Of a stretch of 40,718 bases of DNA, positions 8,589 to 16,475 are shown in pieces; position 1 is the first letter of the stretch; every line of letters begins with the position of its first letter. The notes beneath the pieces were generated by a model that searched no databases, was not told where the DNA came from, and saw only the letters and a list, made by a program, of their open reading frames with translations. The position numbers were made by a program, and so were the translations under genes. Source of the stretch: Cyanobacterium sp. T60_A2020_053 (GTDB lineage: Bacteria; Cyanobacteriota; Cyanobacteriia; Cyanobacteriales; Cyanobacteriaceae); assembly GCA_015272165.1 (NCBI GenBank), contig JACYMF010000020.1, positions 1-40,718 of the forward strand. Reading direction: 5' to 3'.

Positions 8589-10205
8589 TTAAATTTTTTC
8601 TTGCTCTTTTGCCTTGTTTACTCTTTTTAACTTTTCTATAATCTTAATAAAAATATTTTCTAACCATGCAATAAATTGGTCTATTTTTTCGAGGATTATT
8701 TCTAATAAATGCTTTTCATATTCAATACTAATTACTGTTGCTTCTATTTCTTGAGAAGTCGGTTTATTATCGCTTATTTTTTCAACTATAGCTACATGAT
8801 TCGAGTTTTTTTCGTGTTTTTGAGTTTTATTGCTCACACTAATTTTATTAACTATGTTTATTTTCTTTTTCTCTTCATTTTTTAATAATCCAGCGCCCTC
8901 CACCGTAGTATCAGGAATAAAGTTATTAATATTATTTATGGTGATATTTGCTGTATTGTTAGCGCTTAAAATAGATTGATTATCACCATATAAATCTTGC
9001 CAAGATAACCAAGGATCAGCAATTTCTCCATCAATTAACAATAATTTTTCTTCTTGATGAGAAAAAGTATATTTCGTTTTTTGTTGTAACTTAACATTGA
9101 AAAAATAATCTATTGCCATCCAAATTAAATGCTGGATTTGATAAGGATCATTTTCGTCACCTATTAGATTATTAACTTGATTTTTTACCACCGCAACTTG
9201 TTTTAAACCTTGCACCATTAACCCTTCTACTGCATTTTGAATAACGGGGATAATTTCTGCAGTTTTCTGCTGTGTTTTTTCTGCCAAACTTAATATTATA
9301 TCGGTGAAGGGCGCTGGATTTAATTGATTTGAAGGCTTATTTTCTTGAGATGCTAACTGATTATTATAAGATTTTTCTTTTAAAGAATTATTTTTACTGT
9401 TAAAACCGAAAAAATAAGCGATAGCTGATTGAATTATCCCTAATATTGATTGTTTTTTAGTTTCAGAATTAGTTAAAACTTCTTTATTAACTGACTGTTG
9501 AGATAAACTATTCTGACTAGAATTTGAATCAAATTTAGCAAGAAAATTATCAATAAATAAAATTAACCCATTAAGTTTCTGTTTATTATTTTCTGTCAAA
9601 TTTACTTGATTAGTTAATAATGAATTATTTTGTTGATTTAACTTATTACTAATATTATTTTTAGCAGTAAAGAAACGAATAAAACTAAATAAATTAACGC
9701 CACGAGAAAGTTTTTTAGTCGTTTTAGGGGATGTTGACTGGAGTTGTAAAAACCTTTTATTCTGCCAATAACGGTGACGGGCGCTTCTGATAATTGCCTT
9801 AATTTCTCCTTGTGAAGAAAAAACTTTAATTATCTCCTTATTTTTCTTAACTAAAACAATTTCTTTGGTACTTAAAATACTAGCTAAACCTTGAATTTTA
9901 TTAAGATTAAGTTGTTGTATTTGAGGATACTTAATAATTTCTTTTGCTACATCTTCAATAATTTGATCACAACTGGGCAAAACAAGAATATTATTAACCT
10001 CATTTGAGAAATTAGATTGAAGGGCTTTACTCAAATTTTGAGTAGTTTGTAAAAGTAGATAAAAAGGATAAATAATCGTAGCAATACCAGTATTAACAAC
10101 CTGTTGTAATTGTCTAAACTTAATACCGAAAGAATCATTTAACTTAATATACTGACGATTAAGAAAACTAAAAAGACGACTTTTATAAGGAGAAGAAGAA
10201 GACAT
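8589..10205 (-). CDS. Conserved cyanobacterial protein of unknown function (538 residues)
   Basis: I do not recognise a characterised domain. The N-terminus (YKSRLFSFLNRQYIKLND) is followed by a possible amphipathic or membrane segment (TGIATIIYPFYLLLQTTQNL). Then comes a mixed region with IEDVAKEIIKYPQ and IRSARHRYWQNKR, long Asn/Gln/Lys/Ser-rich low-complexity stretches (residues about 170-300), a conserved-looking block (YQIQHLIWMAIDYFF and PWLSWQDLYGDNQ) and a charged amphipathic C-terminus (IIEKLKRVNKAKEQEKI). Ordered blocks joined by disordered linkers suggest a scaffold or membrane-associated protein. It is flanked by spacers and is probably monocistronic. Confidence 0.6.
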   Translation of the reverse strand: MSSSSPYKSRLFSFLNRQYIKLNDSFGIKFRQLQQVVNTGIATIIYPFYLLLQTTQNLSKALQSNFSNEVNNILVLPSCDQIIEDVAKEIIKYPQIQQLNLNKIQGLASILSTKEIVLVKKNKEIIKVFSSQGEIKAIIRSARHRYWQNKRFLQLQSTSPKTTKKLSRGVNLFSFIRFFTAKNNISNKLNQQNNSLLTNQVNLTENNKQKLNGLILFIDNFLAKFDSNSSQNSLSQQSVNKEVLTNSETKKQSILGIIQSAIAYFFGFNSKNNSLKEKSYNNQLASQENKPSNQLNPAPFTDIILSLAEKTQQKTAEIIPVIQNAVEGLMVQGLKQVAVVKNQVNNLIGDENDPYQIQHLIWMAIDYFFNVKLQQKTKYTFSHQEEKLLLIDGEIADPWLSWQDLYGDNQSILSANNTANITINNINNFIPDTTVEGAGLLKNEEKKKINIVNKISVSNKTQKHEKNSNHVAIVEKISDNKPTSQEIEATVISIEYEKHLLEIILEKIDQFIAWLENIFIKIIEKLKRVNKAKEQEKI

Positions 10206-10636
10206 TATAAACTCACATTAACGCTAAAAAAAGGTGTCAGGTATTAGGTGTCAGGTATTAGGTGAAATGCAAACCATAAATTTATAACAATTGCATTTTT
10301 TAAATACTAAAACCATTATATATCAAAAGTTTTATTGGTTATTTATTATTAATTTGTCACAACTACTATAGAAGAACCAAAAATTTCATGTCCTTAAACA
10401 CCCTTTGTGCCTTGGCGAGACACAAAAAAATCACTTATCCAATAGTATATATTATCTCAGTTCGATGCAATAATACCTGATAAGGGCAGGTTTCAGGTTG
10501 CGGGTTGCAGGTTTCAGGTGTAATTTTTAGACGATGATATAATTCGAGGAAAAATTTGAACCTAAAAAATCAATTAAGATGTATTTTTTGTCAATTCTTT
10601 CACCTAATACCTAACACCTTTACAGCACCGAAAATT
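10206..10636. repeat. Gene-free region with heptamer tandem repeats (STRR type)
   Basis: No gene is seen. It contains GGTGTCAGGTATTAGGTGTC (10231-10262), CAGGTTTCAGGTTGCGGGTT and GCAGGTTTCAGGTG (10486-10520) and the reverse form CACCTAATACCTAACACC (10601-10618). These are variants of degenerate seven-base units (GGTTTCA, GGTTGCA, GGTATTA) that also occur at 12598-12630, 20187-20220 and 22850-22910. A CCTTTGTGCCTTGGCGAGA stretch (10400-10420) is another common cyanobacterial intergenic word. Confidence 0.7.
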
Positions 10637-11794
10637 TTATCTCGAACTTAGGTTATATATTAACCCAACTTGCCGAACAACCATGGCAGTCCATGCCAAA
10701 TCCTCTGGGGTAGTATCACGACTAAAACTAAATCTAATACCCTTAGTCGCTTCTATGGCATTGTAACCCAGCGCAAGAAGAATGGGAGATGGTACAGAAT
10801 TACCACTATGACAAGCAGAACCGGCACTGATGGCAATACCAGCAAAATTTAACTCTCGCACCATTTTGCGCGCAGTTAATTCGGGATTGGGGTGATTAAT
10901 CAAAAAACTGGCATGGTGTGGAAGGCGCTGGAAGGGATGCCCCGTTATTGACAACCAATCACAAGGCGCGAGAAGCTCAAAAAAATAATCTCTTAATTTT
11001 TGTAAACGGATATGCTCTAAAGGTAATTCCTGTTGGGCTAATTCGGCGGCTAAACCAAAGGAAGCAATGGCAGGTAGTGCTTGTGTACCAGACCTGATGG
11101 CTTTTTCTTGCCCTCCGCCACCGTTGAGAGGGGTGATACTAACTCCTTGACGGATATACAGCGCCCCTCCCCCCTGCATTCCATAGATTTTGTGTGCCGA
11201 CAGCGAAAGTAAATCAACGCCCAAACTCTCCACATCTAAGGTAATACGCCCAGCGCCCTGCACCGCATCAGTATGAAATAAACTAGAAGAATTATTCTTG
11301 ACAATTTGCACTAACTCTGGTACTGGTTGAATCGTGCCAATTTCACTTTGTCCATAAATGATGGAAACTAGAACTGTATTAGGTTGTAGGGCTTTTTTGA
11401 CATCGTCTGCATTAATTATGCCGTGAGAATCAACAGATAAACGGGTGATTTGCCATCCTTTTTTTTCTAACATGGCACAGGGGACACTGACGGCGGAATG
11501 TTCTACACTAGAGATAATGATATGTTGAGGCGTATCATAACTATTTGCTACCCCAAAAATGGCTAAATTATTAGCCTCTGTGCCACCTGATGTGAAAATA
11601 ATCGATTCGGCATCAGGTGCGTTAATTAAAGAAGCCACTTGATAACGGGCTTTTTCTAAGATAAAAGTGGCTCTTTCGCCCCAGTGGTGCAGACTTGACG
11701 GGTTGCCCCAATTCTTGGTTAAGGTTTCCCCCACCAGATTGATAATTTCGGGGCGAGGGGCGCTGGTGGCACAAGAATCAAGATAAATCTGCAT
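10637..11794 (-). CDS. Cysteine desulfurase (NifS/IscS family)
   Basis: A fold-type I PLP enzyme of 385 residues. It has FTSGGTEANNLAI (cofactor phosphate binding), SSVEHSAV (His stacking on PLP), HTDAVQGAG, the Schiff-base lysine in SAHKIYGMQGG (K202) and the persulfide cysteine in SAGSACHSG (C328). It removes sulfur from L-cysteine and hands it to Fe-S cluster, thiamin or tRNA thiolation pathways. Group II SufS has a different active-site loop; the SAGSACHSG loop fits the NifS/IscS type. No iscU or suf partner is adjacent. A palindrome at 11827-11843 sits just upstream of its start. Confidence 0.92.
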   Translation of the reverse strand: MQIYLDSCATSAPRPEIINLVGETLTKNWGNPSSLHHWGERATFILEKARYQVASLINAPDAESIIFTSGGTEANNLAIFGVANSYDTPQHIIISSVEHSAVSVPCAMLEKKGWQITRLSVDSHGIINADDVKKALQPNTVLVSIIYGQSEIGTIQPVPELVQIVKNNSSSLFHTDAVQGAGRITLDVESLGVDLLSLSAHKIYGMQGGGALYIRQGVSITPLNGGGGQEKAIRSGTQALPAIASFGLAAELAQQELPLEHIRLQKLRDYFFELLAPCDWLSITGHPFQRLPHHASFLINHPNPELTARKMVRELNFAGIAISAGSACHSGNSVPSPILLALGYNAIEATKGIRFSFSRDTTPEDLAWTAMVVRQVGLIYNLSSR

Positions 11795-11826
11795 TCGTTA
11801 AACTATATAATTCGGCACTGTTTACC

Positions 11827-11843
11827 GTTACGAAAATCGTAAC
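11827..11843. promoter_or_regulatory. Palindrome GTTACGA-AAA-TCGTAAC upstream of the cysteine desulfurase
   Basis: Perfect seven-base arms with a three-base spacer, about 33 bases upstream of the desulfurase start codon, with a further GTTACC immediately beyond (11848-11853). Its size and position suit an operator for a dimeric regulator. It does not match the SufR pattern (CAAC-N6-GTTG), and the regulator is unknown. Confidence 0.4.
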
Positions 11844-11934
11844 CATCGTTACCAACATTTTATCTTATTTCAGCAGTGATGAAAAATTGATCATACTCTT
11901 TGTCAGTGAACTACCATACACCAAATCAAAGATT

Positions 11935-12280
11935 ATGGTGTAGGCTTCCTACCCAAAGAAATGCTTTTTACTCCGAGAAGTAACGAGTCTTACTTTCAGG
12001 CGGTAGGCTTTATCCCTCGTTCCGAAGGTCTTTTAATTTTTTAGTTTTTCACCCGCCTTTGTTCATTTACGCTTATTGCTTACAAGAGGAACAGTGAAGC
12101 ATTGGGGCTATCAATTAATTAATTGATAGGTAGTCTCTAGCCTTTCTACAACGGGGAGTTCGCCGACTACGGCTACATCTCTCTAGCACCGATTAATAGA
12201 ATTATATCATAAATCTGGACGGCAATTCATCCCACACTGATTTTGTGGGTGTTTTTGTTGAAAAATACAGTGTGGGGCAA
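11935..12280. mobile_element. Possible remnant of an IS200/IS605-type element or other structured intergenic DNA
   Basis: On the minus strand, from about 12060 down to 11940, a decayed reading encodes PPESKTRYFSE followed by a stop and a hairpin GTAGG-CTT-CCTAC (about 11941-11953), which resembles TnpB tails and right ends. On the plus strand at 12219-12255, GGACGGCAATTCATCCCACA plus a TTGTGGG hairpin arm resembles another IS200/IS605 end. No intact transposase remains. A perfect ATCAATTAATTAATTGAT palindrome lies at about 12110-12127, and CCCACACTG/CAGTGTGGG (12231-12239, 12268-12276) is a longer inverted repeat. An unrecognised structured RNA is the alternative. Confidence 0.3.
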
Positions 12281-12370
12281 CAGAGCCGAAGAAGCTAAAA
12301 ACATTTAAAAAATTTATAGGTTAGGCTAAGACACAAAACCCATTTATTGAAAAAGACTTATTATCGTATT

Positions 12371-12393
12371 TCGGGCTTCTAGCCCGATTTTTT
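12371..12393 (+). terminator. Rho-independent terminator with no annotated gene upstream
   Basis: TCGGGCT-TCT-AGCCCGA forms a seven-base stem with a three-base loop, followed directly by six T on the plus strand. The nearest plus-strand gene upstream is several kilobases away and none is visible between. Either it ends an unrecognised plus-strand RNA in 11.8-12.37 kb or it is part of a repeat. Confidence 0.6.
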
Positions 12394-12400
12394 AGATTAA

Positions 12401-12665
12401 TTAGGGTCTGCCGAATAAATCGAAACCCTTGTCAAATAAAGGTTCAAAGTCTATTCTACATAACAAAAAGTGTCATAAATTGATTTTTTTCTTTAAAAAT
12501 ACTCTATTTTTTCTATCCGAATCAAAAATAATTGATACAAATGAGCAATTTATGAAAAATAACTATTTGGCTAAAGTCTTTAATTTATAAGTATTTCACC
12601 TGAAACCTGAAACCCGAAGCCTGACACCTCCCCTCACCATTGCACTTTTTCAGCAACATCTAATT
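12401..12665. mobile_element. MITE-like element with imperfect terminal inverted repeats
   Basis: The left end is TTAGGGTCTGCCGAATAAAT (12401-12420) and the right end ACTTTTTCAGCAACATCTAA (12644-12663). The reverse complement of the right end, TTAGATGTTGCTGAAAAAGT, aligns with the left. There is no coding capacity. The inner bases after the left end (CCCTTGTCAAATAAAGG) match in reverse the element at 22790-22968. Degenerate heptamer repeats occupy the right half. It lies 120 bases upstream of psaD. Confidence 0.65.
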
Positions 12666-12686
12666 AAAACCCTATAGTCACAAAAA

Positions 12687-12701
12687 GTAACAGACTGTTA
12701 C
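12687..12701. promoter_or_regulatory. Perfect palindrome GTAACAG-A-CTGTTAC upstream of psaD
   Basis: Seven-base arms with one central base, 88 bases upstream of the psaD ATG and just after the MITE-like element. It resembles an operator. It does not fit NtcA (GTA-N8-TAC), because the spacing here is nine, nor a clear HLR1 direct repeat. The binding protein is unknown. Confidence 0.45.
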
Positions 12702-12789
12702 AGTTCATAACAGAGGTAAGCAAGAGAGGTTAAGTCAATGATACCATTGCCTAGATACTAAATCTGATTTGGATAAAAGCAATATCTAT

Positions 12790-13224
12790 ATGAGCGAAAC
12801 AATTCAATTAACAGGTCAAATGCCTAAATTTGGTGGTAGCACCGGCGGATTACTTTCTGCAGCCGACAGAGAGGAAAAATACGCCATTACTTGGACAAGT
12901 AGCAAAGAGCAAGTTTTTGAAATGCCTACCGGTGGCGCTGCAATTATGAATGAAGGAGAAAATCTCTTTTATTTCGCTCGTAAAGAGCAATGTTTAGCCC
13001 TCGGCACTCAATTACGCACCAAGTTTAAGCCCAAACTGGAAGATTATAAAATTTATCGAGTCTTCCCCACTGGTGAAATTCAATATCTTCACCCTGCTGA
13101 CGGTGTTTTCCCTGAAAAAGTTAACGAAGGGCGCGAGTTTCACGGCAAAAAAGACCGTAATATTGGCAGAAATCCTGAGCCTGTCACCCTCAAATTCTCT
13201 GGGAAAAATCCCTATGATGTTTAG
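12790..13224 (+). CDS. psaD: Photosystem I reaction centre subunit II
   Basis: The 144-residue product [20 protein letters not shown]...KNPYDV is unmistakable PsaD. This stromal subunit docks ferredoxin on photosystem I and stabilises PsaC. ATG 12790 is the start that matches the family; an in-frame TTG at 12769 would add seven unconserved residues. No Shine-Dalgarno sequence is evident just upstream, which is common in cyanobacteria. The gene is monocistronic. Unlike most genes of the window it lacks the exact GGGCGCT/AGCGCCC heptamer, as does psbD. Confidence 0.98.
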   Translation: MSETIQLTGQMPKFGGSTGGLLSAADREEKYAITWTSSKEQVFEMPTGGAAIMNEGENLFYFARKEQCLALGTQLRTKFKPKLEDYKIYRVFPTGEIQYLHPADGVFPEKVNEGREFHGKKDRNIGRNPEPVTLKFSGKNPYDV

Positions 13225-13245
13225 TTGTTAATTTTGATTTTCCGT

Positions 13246-13809
13246 TCAAAATCGGGGCGTTAACCAGCGCCCTCCACCCAACTTAACTCCCACTTGAGTT
13301 AAATCAACCGCATAACCGCTTACTACTAAATAAACTGGGTGAGAAATTTGCCCTATATCACGGGTAACACTGCCCAGGCGACGACGAAACCAGCGCCCTT
13401 CAGGGTAAGCAGGAACCACTCCCCACCCCGTTTCCTCTGCTACCATGATAATATCCGCTTCAGTATCATTGATCGCTGTAATTAATTCTTTAACCGTTGC
13501 ATACCATAAATCATTAGATTTGTCAAGGTGATTCGCTACCCATGTGCCAAGGGAATCAATTAAAACGCAATTATCATCAGTTATACCAGTAATAGCGGAA
13601 GCTAAATCACGGGTAATCTCCCAATTTTGCCAGTTTCTAGGTCTTCTTTGCTGATGTTGAGCTATTTTTGCCATCCAATCTTCATCCTGCTCATTTTTTT
13701 GCCCTGTGGCAATATATATCACCTGTTTACCTTGATTTTGAGCCAAAGACTCTGCCCATTCACTTTTACCACTACTCGCTGCGCCTGTTACCAAAATTAT
13801 TTTTTTCAA
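13246..13809 (-). CDS. cobU: Bifunctional adenosylcobinamide kinase / adenosylcobinamide-phosphate guanylyltransferase
   Basis: A 187-residue CobU/CobP with the P-loop GAASSGKS (9-16), VIYIATGQ, the HQQRRPRNW segment (the His-containing loop that carries GMP in the transferase reaction), LIDSLGTWVANHL, VAEETGWGVVPAYPEGRWFRRRLG and the C-terminal VVSGYAVDL. It phosphorylates adenosylcobinamide and transfers GMP to it in nucleotide loop assembly of cobalamin. The organism can therefore finish, and perhaps salvage, corrinoids, consistent with the B12 receptor at 3567. It converges with psaD across a 21-base gap. I see no second riboswitch at this gene. Confidence 0.93.
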   Translation of the reverse strand: MKKIILVTGAASSGKSEWAESLAQNQGKQVIYIATGQKNEQDEDWMAKIAQHQQRRPRNWQNWEITRDLASAITGITDDNCVLIDSLGTWVANHLDKSNDLWYATVKELITAINDTEADIIMVAEETGWGVVPAYPEGRWFRRRLGSVTRDIGQISHPVYLVVSGYAVDLTQVGVKLGGGRWLTPRF

Positions 13810-13876
13810 ACTTTTTATACCTAACTAATGATGACACCTTAATCAAAAAAATATCGGCTCTTATGTCTTGAGTATG

Positions 13877-14366
13877 ATCAATTATTGATTCATAACTCAT
13901 AATTCACAACTGATGTTACGCAAAAAAATAATTAGTTGTTGTTTTGAGGTGTCAGGTTTAAAGTCAAAAAAATTCACCCTTTTTTCTTTTGACTTAGTTT
14001 TTAGATTAAACTATGTAACATTTTACCAATTTCCTCATATTTGTTTAAACTAACTTTTAATTCTACCTCTTTGAGTGAGCCATTTATAGAAAGATGACGG
14101 ATATAATCACCCAAATGATTTCTCCCTTTTCCTTCTGCGATGTTGGCAGGAATTGAAACTGCGGCCCTTTGTATTTGACTACTTAAACCATCAATTTCTG
14201 TTTTGGGAAATTGAGAAGTTAATTGATAACATATTACTACCACATCCATTGATTTTTGCCAAACCGTTAAATCTCGATAACTTTTTAGTTCAATCATTTT
14301 TATTATTTCCTGAAACCTGAATAATTGCGTAACGTCAGTTAAGTTATGAATTATGAGTTATAAATT
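13877..14366. mobile_element. Putative mobile cassette: long imperfect inverted repeats flanking the four-helix-bundle gene
   Basis: AACTGATGTTACGCA (13908-13922) and TGCGTAACGTCAGTT (14326-14340) are inverted copies with one mismatch. The similarity extends outward, since an ATTCATAACTCATAATTC word (13887-13904) faces GAATTATGAGTTATAAAT (about 14349-14366). The about 490-base unit holds only the small gene at 14001-14297. No target duplication can be proven from one copy. Mobility in trans is an inference from the repeat layout. Confidence 0.5.
14001..14297 (-). CDS. Four-helix bundle protein (23S rRNA intervening-sequence / S23 family), shortened
   Basis: The N-terminus LKSYRDLTVWQKSMDVVVICY and the middle SSQIQRAAVSIPANIAEGKGRN are the hallmark blocks of the four-helix bundle (S23/IVP) family. 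The product has 98 residues where about 115-125 is usual. After SINGSLKEVE the sequence goes directly to LNKYEEIGKMLHSLI, so a block around the third helix appears to be missing. The family is widespread and its function is not established; members were first seen as ORFs in 23S rRNA intervening sequences. The gene sits inside inverted repeats, which suggests passive mobility. Confidence 0.8.
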   Translation of the reverse strand: MIELKSYRDLTVWQKSMDVVVICYQLTSQFPKTEIDGLSSQIQRAAVSIPANIAEGKGRNHLGDYIRHLSINGSLKEVELKVSLNKYEEIGKMLHSLI

Positions 14367-14399
14367 AATATCTCTCCTTCTTTCCTTTCTATAAATAAA

Positions 14400-14813
14400 A
14401 TGTTACATCACGTCTCCATTCGCACGGCTAATATTTTCAATGCTATAGAGTTTTACCGTTTACTAGGTTTTGAAGTAGAAACCAGATTCACCACTGGTTA
14501 TACTTTAGCCTGTTGGTTAACGGGGAAGGGCGCTAGAATTGAATTGATCGAAATACCTGAACCAAATCCTGCGCCCGATGCCTTTGCTGATGAGCATTAT
14601 GTGGGTTATTATCACTTATCATTAGATGTCAGTGACTATACAGATAATTTAGGGCAATGGATAGCAGAATTAAAACAAAAATTCGAGCAACAACAACAAG
14701 TACCACCCCTAAAAATACTCCTACCCCCTCAACAGCAAATGATTGGTGAGAGAGTTTACCAAGTAGCATTTATTGCCGATACTGATGGTTTACCCATTGA
14801 GTTAATTATTTAG
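14400..14813 (+). CDS. VOC (glyoxalase/bleomycin-resistance) superfamily protein
   Basis: A single-chain protein of 137 residues with paired beta-alpha-beta-beta-beta modules. LHHVSIRTANIFNAIEFYRLLGFEVETRF has the first metal-site His (H4), and a YYHLSLDV segment starts the second half. VAFIADTDGLPIELI carries the closing Glu ligand. This is the usual metal ligand pattern of glyoxalase I-like and dioxygenase-like VOC enzymes. The substrate is not evident. It is probably co-transcribed with the Uma2 gene 44 bases downstream. Confidence 0.8.
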   Translation: MLHHVSIRTANIFNAIEFYRLLGFEVETRFTTGYTLACWLTGKGARIELIEIPEPNPAPDAFADEHYVGYYHLSLDVSDYTDNLGQWIAELKQKFEQQQQVPPLKILLPPQQQMIGERVYQVAFIADTDGLPIELII

Positions 14814-14857
14814 ATTTAAATATTAGCTAATTATATAAAATTACAGGGATAAATTAT

Positions 14858-15424
14858 ATGACAACTACATTAAATCTTCAGTCAATTACTGCTTTAACTA
14901 AAGAAAATTTTTATCAACTTTGCCTCAATAATCCAGACTTAAACCTAGAAACGAATCCTCAAGGAGAATTAATAATTACGTCACCGGTGGGCGCTGAAAG
15001 TGGAAAAAAAGAAGCCAATTTAATTTTTAAAGTTAGCATTTGGAATGAACAAAAAAAATTAGGAGAAGTATTTAGTTCATCAACTATTTTTAGTTTACCA
15101 AATGGTGGCAATAGATCGCCTGATGTGGCTTGGGTTTCCTCAGAAAAATGGGAAAAACTAACAGAAAAAGAAAAAGAAGGATTTGCACCCATTTGTCCTG
15201 ATTTTGTGATTGAATTGAGGTCAAAAACTGACCGATTAAAAGTATTACAAGCTAAAATGCAGGAATATTTAGAAGCTGGATTAAGATTAGGTTGGTTAAT
15301 CAATCCCCAAGATAAAACAGTAGAAATTTATCGACCAAATCAACCAGTAGAAGTGGCTAAAATGCCCATTAATTTATCAGGAGAAAATATTTTGCCACAA
15401 TTAAATATTGAAATAGATTACTAG
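14858..15424 (+). CDS. Uma2-family (DUF820) PD-(D/E)XK nuclease-fold protein
   Basis: 188 residues. It shows LTKENFYQLCLNNPDLNLE, GELIITSPVGAESGKKEANL, RSPDVAWVS (catalytic Asp region), CPDFVIELRSKTDRL (Glu) and KMQEYLEAGLRLGWLINPQ. These are the standard Uma2 blocks in order. It belongs to a different subgroup from the member at 2567-3103, so the two are not recent duplicates. The cellular role of the family is unknown. Confidence 0.9.
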   Translation: MTTTLNLQSITALTKENFYQLCLNNPDLNLETNPQGELIITSPVGAESGKKEANLIFKVSIWNEQKKLGEVFSSSTIFSLPNGGNRSPDVAWVSSEKWEKLTEKEKEGFAPICPDFVIELRSKTDRLKVLQAKMQEYLEAGLRLGWLINPQDKTVEIYRPNQPVEVAKMPINLSGENILPQLNIEIDY

Positions 15425-15555
15425 AATTATTTCTTCTTTCGTATTAATGCACTAACGACAGCGATTATTTAGCAAGGGTTATATATTTACCTCAAAGCCC
15501 GAACTTGCTAAGATCAGATAGTAAAGAATCAGTATTTTTTAAAATATAATGTATT

Positions 15556-16122
15556 ATGAATGAAGTTCTCACCGTTGCCAAAGAAAAGTTAGCCAACCCT
15601 CCCCTCGAAGTACATATTTTAGGTGATAAAGTATTGAGGCAAAATGCTAAAAAAATTGCCCGAATTGACCAATCTATAAAAGACTTGGCAAAAGAAATGT
15701 TAGAAACTATGTATAGTGAAAATGGTATTGGTTTAGCAGCACCTCAAGTGGGAGTCAATAAACAAATGATTGTCATTGATTGTCAACCAGATAATCCAGT
15801 TAATCCTCCCCTCGTGATGATTAATCCCGTCATAAAAAAGTATAGCCGTGATTTATGTCTTTTAGAGGAAGGATGTTTAAGTATTCCTAATGTCTTTATC
15901 GATGTGACAAGACCTCGTGATATTGAGGTACATTTTAAGAATATTAATGGTAGATTAATGAAAATGAAGGCGACAGGGTGGTTATCACGGGTGATTCAAC
16001 ATGAAATGGATCATTTGAATGGCATTTTGTTTGTGGATAGGGTGCAAAATAATTTGCTTCTCACTCAGGAATTAAGTAAACAAGGTTTAGATGTAAATGC
16101 GGTGCAGTCTATTTTTAATTAG
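15556..16122 (+). CDS. def: Peptide deformylase
   Basis: The 188-residue product holds all three deformylase motifs: GIGLAAPQVGV (57-67), EEGCLSIP (104-111, metal-binding Cys107) and QHEMDHLNG (148-156, two His ligands and catalytic Glu). It removes the formyl group from nascent proteins; in cyanobacteria this includes rapidly turned-over photosystem subunits. The TAG stop at 16120-16122 is formed by the first bases of a MITE-like terminal repeat, so the last codon and stop belong to an inserted element. Confidence 0.96.
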   Translation: MNEVLTVAKEKLANPPLEVHILGDKVLRQNAKKIARIDQSIKDLAKEMLETMYSENGIGLAAPQVGVNKQMIVIDCQPDNPVNPPLVMINPVIKKYSRDLCLLEEGCLSIPNVFIDVTRPRDIEVHFKNINGRLMKMKATGWLSRVIQHEMDHLNGILFVDRVQNNLLLTQELSKQGLDVNAVQSIFN

Positions 16123-16331
16123 GCTCTGGTGAAAAAGTAGAGTTGTAAGGGCAAATTGACAATTAGTAATTAATAATGATGAAGTTTTACTATCTCTATG
16201 TAGTAGATATAATCTTGTGTTTTCACTGCATTCTTATTAAAAAAAACCTGATTTTGCTTATTTTTTGAGGCTTGTGGTGTGTCTTTACTATTATCAATCA
16301 ACGTTTCTGAATTATTCAGCAAGTCCTAATT
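16119..16331. mobile_element. MITE-like element overlapping the def stop codon
   Basis: The left end TTAGGCTCTGGTGAAAAAGT (16119-16138) and right end AATTATTCAGCAAGTCCTAA are inverted versions of the same sequence. There is no coding capacity. The TTAG of the left end supplies the stop codon of def. A further related end, ACTTTTTCATCAACCTCT at 16456-16473, abuts the 3' end of the PfkB gene. The rest of 16332-16475 holds AT-rich DNA with a CATAATGGACATAATCG and CCATTATG repeat pattern and no gene. Confidence 0.65.
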
Positions 16332-16475
16332 AGATGTTAAAGTAATGGATAAAAAAATATCGTAGAAAAGTAACATAATGGACATAATCGTGAGATGAGA
16401 AAGCTCATTATGGTCGATTATCCATTATGTAATTGTCCATTACGGTCATGACACCACTTTTTCATCAACCTCTAT

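Noticed and set aside
12687..12701. NtcA binding site upstream of psaD
   Set aside because: The spacing between GTA and TAC is nine bases, not eight, and psaD is not a typical NtcA target.
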